From positions 21,287 to 85,286 of the forward strand of contig CAZGOY010000011.1 in assembly GCA_964527565.1 (NCBI GenBank): a DNA stretch of 64,000 nucleotides, written 5' to 3'. A program made the position numbers and the translations under genes. The notes below the pieces were generated by a model, which searched no databases, was not told where the DNA came from, and saw only the letters and a list, made by a program, of their open reading frames with translations. Positions 26,547 through 36,330 of the stretch are shown piece by piece. This DNA comes from JAGXQV01 sp964527565 (GTDB lineage Bacteria > Pseudomonadota > Gammaproteobacteria > Burkholderiales > Sulfuricellaceae). Positions within the stretch are counted from its first letter, which is position 1; the number at the start of each line of letters is the position of its first letter.

Positions 26547-29500
26547 AACATTTCCACGCGCGGCGGCCAGGCCAGCGAAAAATCTTCCCGCTCCCATGTC
26601 AAGTTTGGGTTGTAGGCTGGATCGTTCAGCAACAGTCTTCCCCATCGCAGCTGCATATACTCCACCTCCCGGTTGAAGCGCGCGATTTTTTCCGGGGAGT
26701 TCTCGTGGCCGCGCGTCAACGATTCATGGTGATACAACTCAGCATAGGGCGTCCACAAATTACGATAACCCGCCTGCTGAATCCTGAGACAAAAATCCAC
26801 GTCGTTGAACGCTACCGCCAGATTTTCGTCGAGGCCGCCGACTTCCAAAAAAACCTCCTTGCGCATCACTAGGCATGCCGCAGTAACCGCAGAATAGTTC
26901 TGGATCAGCACCGCCCTGCCGAAATAGCCGTACTCCCCGCGCGGCAAGTATTTATGGGCATGCCCGGCCACACCGCACACCAAAATAACCCCGCCATGCT
27001 GCAAGGTATCGTTCGGATACCACAGGCGGGCACCAACCGCGCCGATTTCCGGACGGCGCGCATGGCTGACCATTTCGCTCAACCAGGAAGCCGATATCAC
27101 CTCGACGTCATTATTGAGCAGGCCAACGATTTCCCCCTTGGCATGCCGTACAGCGCCGTTGTTCAATGCCGGGTAATTGAACGGGCGGTCATCACGTACG
27201 ACACGCGCCGTGCCGTTTTGTTCCAGCATGCGCAAATAACCGAGCGTTTCCCTATCGTCGCTGCCGTTATCGACCACCAGGATTTCATAATTGGGATAGT
27301 CGGTTTTTTCAGTGATGCTTTCGACGCACTGGCGCAGAATGCGCACCCCGTTTCTTGTCGGGATGATCAGGGAGACCAGCGGCGGATTTTCCGGCAATGC
27401 GTACCGTACCCGATACATCCCGTGAACGTCGTTGGCTTCCATTGCCTTGGCCGGAACAGACTGGCGCGCAAGATGTTCATCGAGGGCGCGCAGGGCGGCA
27501 ATCACGGCATAGGGTTTTTCGTCGGCTCCGCCCAGCGCCGTGCTTCCGGGTATCATGCGCCAGTGATACAAGATCCTGGGGATATGGCGAATCTGTTCCG
27601 GCTTAATGCGCTCGACCACCCGCAAAGCCAGATCATAGTCCTGCGACCCTTCGAGGCCAGGCCGGAACCCGCCGACCGCACGGATAATGTCAGCCCGATA
27701 AACGGCAAGATGACAAATGAAATTCTGCGACAGGAACAGATCGGGATTCCAATCCGGCTTGAAATACGGAGCACTACGAACCCCGTCAAGATCGATCTTG
27801 TCTTCATCCGAGTAAATCAGCGCAGCATCCGGATTGGCGCAGATTTCCTCCACAACGCGATACAGCGCCGACGGCGCCAGTTCGTCATCATGATCCAGCA
27901 GGGCCACGTACCGGCCTGAAGCCAACTCAAGCGCGCTATTCGAGGCGGCGGAAATATGGCCGTTCACATCGCGAAGCACCACCTTGATACGCGAATCCAG
28001 CGTGCCATATTCGGCCAGCAGGCGTTTGATGGTCGGCATTCCAGAGGCGTCGTCGGCAATGCATAATTCCCAATGCGGATAGATCTGGGCAACGACCGAA
28101 TCGATGGCCTTGCGCAATAGCGCCTCGGGCGTCTTGTAAACCGGCAGCAAGATGGAAATGAGCGGTTTTTCCCGCAGCGCCTGGGTTTTTATTTTCAGCA
28201 CGGTGACATCAAGCTCGCTCAAGGTGTCGAACCGGCGCGTCCATTCCTGATAATCCGACACGGTCACGACACTTTCGCCGGTATGCGCTTGCGCATTCAC
28301 CAGCGGATTTGCCGACACCTTGTTCAAGCGTTTTCTCAAACCGGCCACGCCTTCATGCCTGAATATCGTCAGCGATTTGGCAACAAAGCGGGGCAATCCG
28401 CCCGAGCGGGCCACCACGGCATGGATTGCGCGAAGCCCGGAAAGCGCTTTTCCCGCCTGATGCCGGGCGTGACGCAAAGGCGCCGTCCAACGCCAGGATA
28501 TCGAATTCACGATGGCATGAATCTGGTTGTCCCGCTCTTGCAGCGCGCGGTCCTTTTCCTCCAGGAATTGTTCCAGGTTGCGCACGTGCTGAAGCGTTTC
28601 GTCCAGCGCCCGCTCCAGGCCGGAAAGCCGCGATGTCTTTTCTTGCAGAAGATTTTCGAGAACGGCAATCGAATGGGCCGCTTCACCAAGCAACCGGTCC
28701 TTTTCCCCGACAAGCCGATCCCTTTCCCCGACAAGCCGATCTCTTTCGCCATCCTTCTCTTCAAGAAGCAGGTCCTTGGCGCTGATGAAGCCCTCCAGAT
28801 TCCTGACGTGCTGTTCCTTATCCGCCAGTTGCTGATCCTTGAGGCGATTGAGCCGGACGGCGTGCATCAGCTTGACAACCTGTGCCTCCTTCAGCCGGGG
28901 AAGCCACTTTTTGAACAGTACCAGGCTGGCTTTTTCAGCAACACCGCTGTCCGCAACCACGCCAAAACCGGATTGCAGGTCAACCCGGTAAACCGCGCCG
29001 TTGCCTTCGACATACAGGAAATCCGACAGTATGGAAGCCTGTATCCAGAAATCCCAATCCTCATACAGGTCGAGGGATTCGTCCACGCGGCAACCCGCGT
29101 CGAGCAAGGTTCTGGAAAACAGCGCCGTATGAATGGGAATGTAATTACCCGCCAGCAGTTGTGTCGCGTCGTGCGCCAAGCCGAATTGGGTCGGCAGGGG
29201 ATTGTTGCCGCCATCGACACACCGCGCTCCGCTGTAAGCCACCTTTACATCCGGGCGACGCTCGATCTCCCGCACCAGAGAATCGATGTGGCCTGCATCG
29301 AACCAATCGTCATCATCGAGAAAAATCAAGTATTCCCCGTGCGCGGCATCCAACCCCAGGTTGGCCGCCCTGCTGCGCGGCAATGGCTGTCCTGCGGAAA
29401 CCATGCGCAGCGGAAAACGGCCGCACCACTCTCCCGCCTCGCGATGACCGGCACCCTTGGCGTTGACCAGCACGACTTCGATATTAGGATAGGTTTGCAG

Positions 29501-30316
29501 GGCGACGGAATCCAGCGCCTCCGTCAGGGTAGGGCGGTCCATGCTGCGAATGATGATGGAAACCAGCGGCGCGCGACCACCGTCCAGATGCAGCCCAAGC
29601 GCTCTCTGACGGTCGCGTTCCGATTGGTATAGTCCGAACGGGTCGCCTGCCAACTCATCCGCGCTGGTCAAAATATAGGCTTCCGCCGCAGTCACGTTGT
29701 CCGGCAGGGTATAGGTGCGATAGCGGTTGAGCGCAGCGATGTCGAGATCGTAGCGCTGTATGGCATTCTGCGACACGAAACAGGCCATGGCCGCCTGCTT
29801 GCGCGCCATCAGGTCGCTGATGTCGAGCAGCAGGTTGGGGCGTAGCGGCATGCCTACTTCATACAGCGCCAGCCGCACGCCTTTGCCGCAACGCCGCACC
29901 GCTTCCACCGCCGCCATGCCCAGCGCCCGGTGGTCGGGGTGCATTTCAAACACGGAGGGCGCATAAACCAGGTCGGCACCCTCCAGGCACGCCAAAATGC
30001 GGCGCACCAGTTTCTCGCCGTAGGCCACCTCACGGTCGCGCATTCCCCAGAATTCGGGGGCAGCGCAGCCCAGCGCGGCGGCGGCGGCACGGCTTTCCTG
30101 CTGGCGCGCCAAGGTCTGGGCGGTGCGTGCCGCGCCTTCCAGCCCATACGCGCCGTCCGACACGACAATGACGCGCAGCGGATTGCCTCTTGCGAGATGG
30201 CGCAGGATGGCGCCGCCGCAACCGAAAATCTCGTCATCGGGATGGGGCGCCAGCACCACGGCTTTCGAGCAGGGAATTTCGGTGACCGCCTGGTAGGGGA
30301 CGAGCAAATTTTCCAT
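26543..30316 (-). CDS. Four-module fusion: LmbE/PIG-L deacetylase plus three GT2 glycosyltransferases
   Basis: 1257 residues from ATG at 30316 (a GTG three codons earlier is possible). Order: PIG-L deacetylase (about 17-230; APHPDDEIFGCGG and a second metal site MHPDHR), GT2-1 (about 250-475; FLDDDDWFD), a long coiled coil (about 492-600) with three heptad-like copies RDRLVGE/RDRLVGE/KDRLLGE, GT2-2 (about 717-930; ALLDHDDELAP), GT2-3 (about 980-1205; GLLNNDVEVIS). The deacetylase would remove N-acetyl groups from GlcNAc-type sugars; the three transferases would add sugars in series. It looks like a polymerising or multi-step glycan enzyme. Gene-fusion status is seen directly; chemistry is inferred. 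Confidence 0.9.
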   Translation of the reverse strand: MENLLVPYQAVTEIPCSKAVVLAPHPDDEIFGCGGAILRHLARGNPLRVIVVSDGAYGLEGAARTAQTLARQQESRAAAAALGCAAPEFWGMRDREVAYGEKLVRRILACLEGADLVYAPSVFEMHPDHRALGMAAVEAVRRCGKGVRLALYEVGMPLRPNLLLDISDLMARKQAAMACFVSQNAIQRYDLDIAALNRYRTYTLPDNVTAAEAYILTSADELAGDPFGLYQSERDRQRALGLHLDGGRAPLVSIIIRSMDRPTLTEALDSVALQTYPNIEVVLVNAKGAGHREAGEWCGRFPLRMVSAGQPLPRSRAANLGLDAAHGEYLIFLDDDDWFDAGHIDSLVREIERRPDVKVAYSGARCVDGGNNPLPTQFGLAHDATQLLAGNYIPIHTALFSRTLLDAGCRVDESLDLYEDWDFWIQASILSDFLYVEGNGAVYRVDLQSGFGVVADSGVAEKASLVLFKKWLPRLKEAQVVKLMHAVRLNRLKDQQLADKEQHVRNLEGFISAKDLLLEEKDGERDRLVGERDRLVGEKDRLLGEAAHSIAVLENLLQEKTSRLSGLERALDETLQHVRNLEQFLEEKDRALQERDNQIHAIVNSISWRWTAPLRHARHQAGKALSGLRAIHAVVARSGGLPRFVAKSLTIFRHEGVAGLRKRLNKVSANPLVNAQAHTGESVVTVSDYQEWTRRFDTLSELDVTVLKIKTQALREKPLISILLPVYKTPEALLRKAIDSVVAQIYPHWELCIADDASGMPTIKRLLAEYGTLDSRIKVVLRDVNGHISAASNSALELASGRYVALLDHDDELAPSALYRVVEEICANPDAALIYSDEDKIDLDGVRSAPYFKPDWNPDLFLSQNFICHLAVYRADIIRAVGGFRPGLEGSQDYDLALRVVERIKPEQIRHIPRILYHWRMIPGSTALGGADEKPYAVIAALRALDEHLARQSVPAKAMEANDVHGMYRVRYALPENPPLVSLIIPTRNGVRILRQCVESITEKTDYPNYEILVVDNGSDDRETLGYLRMLEQNGTARVVRDDRPFNYPALNNGAVRHAKGEIVGLLNNDVEVISASWLSEMVSHARRPEIGAVGARLWYPNDTLQHGGVILVCGVAGHAHKYLPRGEYGYFGRAVLIQNYSAVTAACLVMRKEVFLEVGGLDENLAVAFNDVDFCLRIQQAGYRNLWTPYAELYHHESLTRGHENSPEKIARFNREVEYMQLRWGRLLLNDPAYNPNLTWEREDFSLAWPPRVEML

Positions 30317-30352
30317 CAACACCACTTTAATAAATGTTCATTTTGCACGGCA

Positions 30353-31429
30353 TCACCCGATTTCCCACTGCCAGGAGCGGGCATGCGCTAGGTTCGGAGC
30401 CGGCAATCCGATCCGGCAATAGTATTTGCCAGGGTGCAACAGGCGCCAGCACTCTAGCGAAATATCGGCGACCGCGCCATCACCGAAACGTCCGATGGCC
30501 GGGATGAAAAACGGGGAAGGGCTAATTTCCAGCAGCCAGCCGCCTTGCAACTCGCCGGGAACAGGAAACGCGGGCGGCTGCTGAAGCGTTCCCCAATCGG
30601 AGAAATCCTGGAGAGGCGGGGTTGCAGCCCGGCTGCAAAGCCGTCTGGCCCAGCGCAGCAACCGGCTGGCGCTGAAATGCTTTTCAAAATATTGGGGTGC
30701 GGCACTGGCCATCAAATTCATCTTGGCGGCACTGTGTTCGTAATAATGTATGCATTCCGCCGCAGGCTCGACATAGAGACGGAAACCCGCCTGCTTGAGC
30801 CGCAACATCAAATCCGAATCCTCGAAGTACATGAAAAAACGCTCGTCGAACAAGCCGCCGCTGCGTTCGACAGCCGAGCGCAACAGCAATACCGCTCCCC
30901 CGGAAAGCGCGGCGTCGGCACATGCCCGCCTGCTTTGCCAGATACGCAAGGCATGGCGCCGAAACATCCGCGAATTCCATTTCCCGAGTGCGGAATGCAG
31001 GCGCCACAACTCGTTGCGCAACACCATCCAGGGAGAGGGAAACAGGCTGGGCGGCAGGAGAAAGCGTTTTTCATCGTCCCAATAGGTTTTCGGTCCAACC
31101 GCCCCGGCCGACGGATAAGCCAGCAGGGTCCGCTTCAAATGCCCGAGAGCGCCCGGCAGCAGGCTGGCATCGGGATTCAGCAACAGCACCATATCCCCTC
31201 GGCATTGCCGGTAGGCGCCATTGCAGGCACGACCGAACCCCTGGTTGGCGGAATTGACCAGCAAGGTGACAGCAGCGGGCAAGCTGTCCTTCAGATGGCG
31301 CGCTTCGCCGACGCTCTCGCTGTTGTCGACCACCAGCACTTCGGTCTGTTCCGCTTCGCGCAGCACCGATTCGACCGCCCGCAGGGTCAGCGGCGCACAA
31401 TGGTAATTGACGATAATGACTGAAATCAT
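30353..31429 (-). CDS. GT2 family glycosyltransferase
   Basis: 358 residues. ISVIIVNYHCAPLTLRAVES, VLVVDNSES, ANQGFGRACNGAY, VLLLNPDASLL (DxD) and FFMYFEDSDLMLRLKQAGF are the classical rhamnosyl/GT2 set. About 100 extra residues at the C-terminus form a distinct domain after residue 255. Starts 131 bases after the GtrA gene and is followed after about 36 bases by the fusion gene. Confidence 0.9.
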   Translation of the reverse strand: MISVIIVNYHCAPLTLRAVESVLREAEQTEVLVVDNSESVGEARHLKDSLPAAVTLLVNSANQGFGRACNGAYRQCRGDMVLLLNPDASLLPGALGHLKRTLLAYPSAGAVGPKTYWDDEKRFLLPPSLFPSPWMVLRNELWRLHSALGKWNSRMFRRHALRIWQSRRACADAALSGGAVLLLRSAVERSGGLFDERFFMYFEDSDLMLRLKQAGFRLYVEPAAECIHYYEHSAAKMNLMASAAPQYFEKHFSASRLLRWARRLCSRAATPPLQDFSDWGTLQQPPAFPVPGELQGGWLLEISPSPFFIPAIGRFGDGAVADISLECWRLLHPGKYYCRIGLPAPNLAHARSWQWEIG

Positions 31430-31560
31430 ATCCGGGTTTGACTATAGCGGTGATGCAAGGCGGCGGATAAACAGCGGGTAAAGCCAATGGGCTGCAAAGA
31501 TGGGACGCATGAAACCGGCTTTCACGAAAACGGGCGGATTGTACCCTACACTGCACCGGG

Positions 31561-31929
31561 TTATCGATAGGTAAACCGGCGATGCCCCACGAAGCTCAGC
31601 GCCGGAACCAGCGACACCACCAGCGCGATACCCAGCAAATAATGGCCTCCGGCCGTCTCGACGCCCCAGGCGATGGCCACCGTCAGCCCCCATGCCGCGA
31701 GGGAGATCATGACAAAACGCCGCCAGGTCTCCAGATTGAGGCGGGAACGGAAACTCCAGCGCGTGTTGACCACATAGGACATCCCGTTTGCCAGAATAAA
31801 TGCCGCGCCGTTGGCCGTTCCGGGATGCCATTGAAACCCTTCGATCAATGCGGCGGCTGCGGCAATGTGAAGCAACGTGGCGGCAACGCCGGTCAACGCG
31901 AAGCGGCCTGCAGAAACGCTCAGCCTCAT
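31561..31929 (-). CDS. GtrA-family small membrane protein
   Basis: 122 residues with four membrane helices (e.g. FALTGVAATLLHIAAAAALI, LLGIALVVSLVPALSFVG) and the family tail FVGHRRFTYR. GtrA proteins are thought to flip polyprenyl-linked sugars. The ATG overlaps the methyltransferase stop (ATGA). It pairs with the GtrB-like gene two positions upstream, suggesting delivery of a lipid-linked sugar across the membrane. Confidence 0.88.
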   Translation of the reverse strand: MRLSVSAGRFALTGVAATLLHIAAAAALIEGFQWHPGTANGAAFILANGMSYVVNTRWSFRSRLNLETWRRFVMISLAAWGLTVAIAWGVETAGGHYLLGIALVVSLVPALSFVGHRRFTYR

Positions 31930-32657
31930 CGGCGCGCGGCCAGCACCGCCATGACGGAAGTCCCGAAGGGAAACAGCGCGCGCGGCAGGAGATGCCGCTC
32001 GCATCCAAACAGCCCCGCCAGCAGCGTATTGATTGGCCGGGGCGGCAAGGCTGCATCCGAACCGCCGTCCCTGCCGGTCAGCTTCTGCAGGATACGGATA
32101 CCGGCGATCAGGGGAAACAGCAGGGTGTTGAAGTAACCCAGCCGGGACACCGTCAATCCTGCGGCTTCCGCCCGCCGCCCCAGCATTTCTGCGGTGTAGC
32201 GGCGATAATGGTGATGCGCCGCGTCATGCCCCGACCATAGCCAGGCGTAGGCCGGAACGGTGACCAGCAGGCGCCCGGAGGGCTTGAGCAGGCGCCCGAT
32301 GCGGCGCAGTGCCGCTTCGTCATCTTCGATATGTTCGAGCACGTCGAGCAAACAGACCAGGTCGAACCGCCCATCGTCAAACGGCACCGGTTCCGGCAAA
32401 CCGCCGGCTAGCACCGGGCAAATCCCCAGCGATTCGGCAATGCCGCGCGCGCCGTCGTCGTATTCCATCGCACGAAGCTGGCCGAAGCCCGCCAGCATGG
32501 CCAGGTTCCCCCCCGTCCCGCAACCGATTTCCAGGATCTCCGGGCGCGTCGGCAAGGCCAGCCTGCCGATCACCGCCGCCAGAATTTTCCGGCGCGCGGC
32601 AAACCACCAGTGGCGGTCCTGCACCTGGGCCATTTCCCGGTAAGTTTCAGGCTGCAT
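31926..32657 (-). CDS. Class I SAM-dependent methyltransferase
   Basis: 243 residues. N-terminal METYREMAQVQDRHWWFAARR-like helix, SAM motif EILEIGCGTGGNLAML, acidic post-II and VCLLDVLEHIEDDEAALRRI, ending with a hydrophobic segment. The WW motif near the start is common in glycan-locus methyltransferases. Overlaps the GtrB-like gene by 11 bases upstream and GtrA downstream, so these three are translationally coupled. Confidence 0.88.
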   Translation of the reverse strand: MQPETYREMAQVQDRHWWFAARRKILAAVIGRLALPTRPEILEIGCGTGGNLAMLAGFGQLRAMEYDDGARGIAESLGICPVLAGGLPEPVPFDDGRFDLVCLLDVLEHIEDDEAALRRIGRLLKPSGRLLVTVPAYAWLWSGHDAAHHHYRRYTAEMLGRRAEAAGLTVSRLGYFNTLLFPLIAGIRILQKLTGRDGGSDAALPPRPINTLLAGLFGCERHLLPRALFPFGTSVMAVLAARR

Positions 32658-33606
32658 CGTCGTAACGCTCGCGCACGATGTAAATGGGGCGCCCCTTGGC
32701 TTCGCCGTAAAGCCTGCCGATGTATTCCCCCAGCACTCCCAGCCCGATCAACTGCACGCCGCCCAGAAACAATACCACCGTGATCAGCGAAGCATAGCCC
32801 GGCAAGTCGCGCCCCAGCATCAGCGTGCGCCCGACGACAAACAGGCCGAAGGTGAAGGCCAGCAACGCAATGGCCAGCCCCAGATAAGTCCAGATACGCA
32901 ACGGTGCGGTGGAAAACGAGGTGATGCCCTCAAGTGCGAAATTCCACAGGCGCCATCCGGAAAATTTGCCCTCTCCCGCCTTGCGCGCCTCGCGGGCATA
33001 GGGCAGGGTCGCCTGGCGGAATCCGACCCAGGCAAACAAGCCCTTCATGAAGCGCCGCCGCTCCGGCAACAATTTCAGCGCGTCCACCACCCGGCGGTCC
33101 ATGAGCCGGAAATCCCCCACATTGGCGGGAATCGGCGGATCGGAGATGGCATTGTGCAGGCGGTAAAACCATTCAGCCGTCTTGCGCTTGAACAGGTTGT
33201 CAGACGAACGATCCACCCGTTGCGCCAGCACCACGTCGAAACCTTGCCGCCAAACGCGCACCATCTCCACAATCAATTCCGGCGGGTCTTGCAAATCGGC
33301 GTCGATGGGTATCACCGCATCGCCAAGGGCATGGTCGATGCCGCAGGTCAATGCCGCCTCCTTGCCGAAATTGCGCGACAAATCGACGACCCGCAGGCGC
33401 GCCTCGCTTTTCTGAAATTCGCGCAAGCGTTCCAGGGTGCCGTCGCGGCTGCCGTCGTTGACGCAGATGATTTCGCAGGATTCCCCCGTCGCATCGAGCG
33501 CCGACAGCAGGCGGGTGAAAAAGGCCGACAGGGAATCCTCCTCGTTGTGCATGGGGCAAACGACGGAGAGCGCGGGATGAGGGGGAAAAGTAGAATCGAG
33601 ACACAT
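32647..33606 (-). CDS. GtrB/ArnC-type polyprenyl-phosphate glycosyltransferase
   Basis: 319 residues. LSVVCPMHNEEDSL, CVNDGSRDGT, PIDADLQDPPE (DxD) and the amphipathic helix before two C-terminal membrane helices (TYLGLAIALLAFTFGLFVV and VLFLGGVQLIGLGVLGEYIG) place it with GtrB, DPM1 and ArnC. Makes an undecaprenyl-phosphate-linked sugar for flipping by the nearby GtrA. Confidence 0.93.
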   Translation of the reverse strand: MCLDSTFPPHPALSVVCPMHNEEDSLSAFFTRLLSALDATGESCEIICVNDGSRDGTLERLREFQKSEARLRVVDLSRNFGKEAALTCGIDHALGDAVIPIDADLQDPPELIVEMVRVWRQGFDVVLAQRVDRSSDNLFKRKTAEWFYRLHNAISDPPIPANVGDFRLMDRRVVDALKLLPERRRFMKGLFAWVGFRQATLPYAREARKAGEGKFSGWRLWNFALEGITSFSTAPLRIWTYLGLAIALLAFTFGLFVVGRTLMLGRDLPGYASLITVVLFLGGVQLIGLGVLGEYIGRLYGEAKGRPIYIVRERYDDAA

Positions 33607-33669
33607 GAGAACGGCGACAATACCCGAATTTCCGGAAGGATGTCCAATGACACCGGACAGAAAACCGTG

Positions 33670-35364
33670 TCACTGCCCCGGAGCCCGCCATTCGAGCATC
33701 CCGTTTCGCTCTGGAAAGCCCAGCGTGGGCGACGCATGCCAGCGTCCCTCTGGAGAACGAACGATGAATGTGAATTTTCCTTTTAACCAGCGCGGCAGAT
33801 CAAAAGAAATTTTTCCGGAGCATGGGATGGCCGTTGCGGTATTTATTTCGTGGAACGCCAGGAAACAGGCGGCGCCTGCCGGAGACTGAACATGCCAATC
33901 CAAGCCGTTCATGCTCCGCACCATGCGAATCGCCATGGGGGTAGCGACTTGCGCTCCGTCATTTTCCGCCGGTGTTGCCTCCTTCATGCAACGGCAATCC
34001 GTTTCGTAGACGTATACCGGCAAGGGTGCGCCGAGTTTCTGGGCGGATTCGACAATAGGTACGGCAATGGGGGAGTTTTTTTCCAGCAACCGTTTTTTCA
34101 ATGCCGAGGTGCCATAGCCGAACAGACCAAAACCGGACGTATCTCCCACCGGGACATAGCTGACCGTTTCCCCTTGGGACCACATGAAGCGCCCCTGCAC
34201 ATCGTATGGATTGGCAAGGGAATCAAAATCTGCGGCGGTATCGCGGCCCTTGAGGAAAGCCGCGACCACCATAACGAAGAGGGTCAATAGCGCCAAACAG
34301 CCGATGGTGTGCGGAAGAAGGCTGCCTTTTCCGACAAGTGGCCCGCACCGTGGCAAGGAGGAAAGCCCCAAGGCCAGCAGCACACAAATCCCCCACCAGG
34401 GCAGGAAGGCAAAGCGCAGGTCAACGGGATGCGTGGAAGCCCGAATAGCCAGAAATGGCAGCAACAGTGCCGCCAGGGAGAAAAACACCAGAAAAAGGTG
34501 ACGGCGGCGCATGGAATACAGCGCCCAGGCGGCGGGCAGCAACGTAGCGCCCGCCAGCAGAGCCGTCCTGTCCATGCCGAAAAACACCTGCGGCAATACC
34601 GCCAGGGAATCCAGCAACCCGCTTGCCGCATTCAAGCCACCGTAGCCGCCAATCACCGCCCCCAGCATCACCGAGCGCCAAGCGACAAAGGCCAGTGCAG
34701 ACAACCCAAGCGGAAGCATGGCGCCGAGACGGGATTTCAGCGTCCCTTCCCGTAAAAAAAACAATACCAGCGGCAGCGGCGCAAAAATTTCCTTATTGAG
34801 CATCGCCAGCAAATAAAAGACGGCGGCCAACACCGGGGCGGATCGCCCCCCGCTTTCCCGCGACTTCAGCCAGAACAGCACGGAAAGAATGGCGAACACC
34901 AGCCCCGTCGCATAATGACGGGTCATGATTTGTTGGCCAACTACCGCGACGGGCGCCCCCATCAGGAACAGGGCTGCGGCTAGGCCACCCCAGAAGGGGC
35001 CGACATATCGATACAGCAACACGAAAGTCAGCATGGCCGCCAGCCAGATGACCAGCAAATGGTGGGCGTAGAATGCCGACGGCTGCAACCCGAATAGGGT
35101 GTAATCCAGCCAGTAGTCCAGGATCAGCCAAGGCGTGAAAAACGGTACCCCGCTCGCCTGCCATTGGCCGGGGGAAAAAAAATAGCCGCTGACGGAAGGA
35201 TATTCCGTGACGTATAGCAGGATCGCCGTGTCGTCGAAACGCCAGAACCCTTGCAAGGCGTCCCCGTGCAGCATCAGCGTCAACACTGCGAGGATTCCCG
35301 CCGCAGCCATCATGATAGTGCGGGGGATAGGCGGACTTCCCACGTTAGCGAGCCCTTGTTTCAT
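33670..35364 (-). CDS. Multispanning GT-C-like membrane protein (possible lipid-linked-sugar transferase)
   Basis: 564 residues with about ten membrane helices in the first 380 and a soluble C-terminal domain. An acidic pair in the first periplasmic loop (GFWRFDDTAILLYV) resembles the catalytic Asp motif of GT-C/GT39-type enzymes that use polyprenyl-phosphate sugars. This fits the GtrA/GtrB-like genes downstream. Exact acceptor unknown; could also be a membrane protein of other function. Confidence 0.65.
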   Translation of the reverse strand: MKQGLANVGSPPIPRTIMMAAAGILAVLTLMLHGDALQGFWRFDDTAILLYVTEYPSVSGYFFSPGQWQASGVPFFTPWLILDYWLDYTLFGLQPSAFYAHHLLVIWLAAMLTFVLLYRYVGPFWGGLAAALFLMGAPVAVVGQQIMTRHYATGLVFAILSVLFWLKSRESGGRSAPVLAAVFYLLAMLNKEIFAPLPLVLFFLREGTLKSRLGAMLPLGLSALAFVAWRSVMLGAVIGGYGGLNAASGLLDSLAVLPQVFFGMDRTALLAGATLLPAAWALYSMRRRHLFLVFFSLAALLLPFLAIRASTHPVDLRFAFLPWWGICVLLALGLSSLPRCGPLVGKGSLLPHTIGCLALLTLFVMVVAAFLKGRDTAADFDSLANPYDVQGRFMWSQGETVSYVPVGDTSGFGLFGYGTSALKKRLLEKNSPIAVPIVESAQKLGAPLPVYVYETDCRCMKEATPAENDGAQVATPMAIRMVRSMNGLDWHVQSPAGAACFLAFHEINTATAIPCSGKISFDLPRWLKGKFTFIVRSPEGRWHASPTLGFPERNGMLEWRAPGQ

Positions 35365-35367
35365 GCC

Positions 35368-36330
35368 TCATCCCCCGTTGTGGCGCACACCATCCCGGCG
35401 GTCAGAGCGGCATTTCCTGCTGGAACCGTCCGCCATGACCTGGTGATACTGGGCGGCGATGGGCAATCCCATCCATTGCCAGGGTTCCCGCGCGACCAAG
35501 GCACTCAGACGATCCGCATAGACCTGCAGCACCGATTCTGCGTCGGCAGCCTCGATGGGCGGTTCGACCCGCACCCAGTGACGCGGTTTTGCGGATGAAG
35601 CGAAATCGGATTCGAAGCCGTTCCAGCAGGTCAGGAACAGCGCCTGTTTTTTCCGTGCCCAGTGAATGAAATTGAGCGGCAACGCCGCAGGCCGACCCAG
35701 AAACATCACTGTATGGCGCTTGCCGCCATACAGCGTTACCGGCATGTCGATAAGGTTGACGCAAAGCGCGTCGCTTTGGCGCAATACCTTGATGATGCGT
35801 TTGTCCAGGCCGCCGGAGTAATCGGTGTAAAGGTAATGACCGTGATTCAGCTTGCGCTCGGTCGCCCGATAATTCAAACGCAGGAACCACTGCGTCGGCA
35901 AGGGGGTATTGATGGAGCGGTCGACGCTACGCGCCACCGGAAACACCGGGTAACCACTGTCGGCAAGCGACGCGCACGCCAAATAGGGGTTGCCGACGTG
36001 CGCGGTCAACAAAACCAGCGGACGCCCCAGGCTGGTTGCAGCAGACAGATGCTCGGCGCCTTCCACCAGGGCAGGTACGTGCATGCCGCAACCAAGCGCA
36101 GCATAAGCGCCGCTCTCCCGCCACAAGCGCACCCAACTGGAACGGCGTGCGATTTCGGCATCCGCAACGGTGCTGAAGCGACCATTCAGACAGGCGCGCA
36201 AATAGGCCGCCCCAGCCATGCTGGCCGGTTCATTTTCCTGCGCCATGCGGTCGGGCATCCGGTAATGCTGTGTCCAGGCATAGCGCGGCAGAGCCCAGAA
36301 GTAATAGCGCCAGAATTCGCGGTTATTCAC
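35368..36330 (-). CDS. Lipid A acyltransferase-like (LpxL/HtrB family) protein
   Basis: 320 residues from a GTG that overlaps the GT4 stop. LLTAHVGNPYLACASLADSG resembles the conserved acyltransferase His motif, with TLYGGKRHTVMFLGRPAALP and the PWQWMGLP-like C-terminus of the family. Such enzymes acylate lipid A or related glycolipids at the inner membrane. The frame is open 97 codons further upstream inside the GT4 gene, but that part is low-complexity and not family-like. Divergent member, so substrate uncertain. Confidence 0.75.
   Translation of the reverse strand: MNNREFWRYYFWALPRYAWTQHYRMPDRMAQENEPASMAGAAYLRACLNGRFSTVADAEIARRSSWVRLWRESGAYAALGCGMHVPALVEGAEHLSAATSLGRPLVLLTAHVGNPYLACASLADSGYPVFPVARSVDRSINTPLPTQWFLRLNYRATERKLNHGHYLYTDYSGGLDKRIIKVLRQSDALCVNLIDMPVTLYGGKRHTVMFLGRPAALPLNFIHWARKKQALFLTCWNGFESDFASSAKPRHWVRVEPPIEAADAESVLQVYADRLSALVAREPWQWMGLPIAAQYHQVMADGSSRKCRSDRRDGVRHNGG

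Noticed and set aside
31430..31560. 22-codon minus-strand frame (MRPIFAAHWLYPLF...) in the gap before the GT2 gene
   Set aside because: No ribosome-binding site and too short to support; otherwise nothing clear is seen in this gap.
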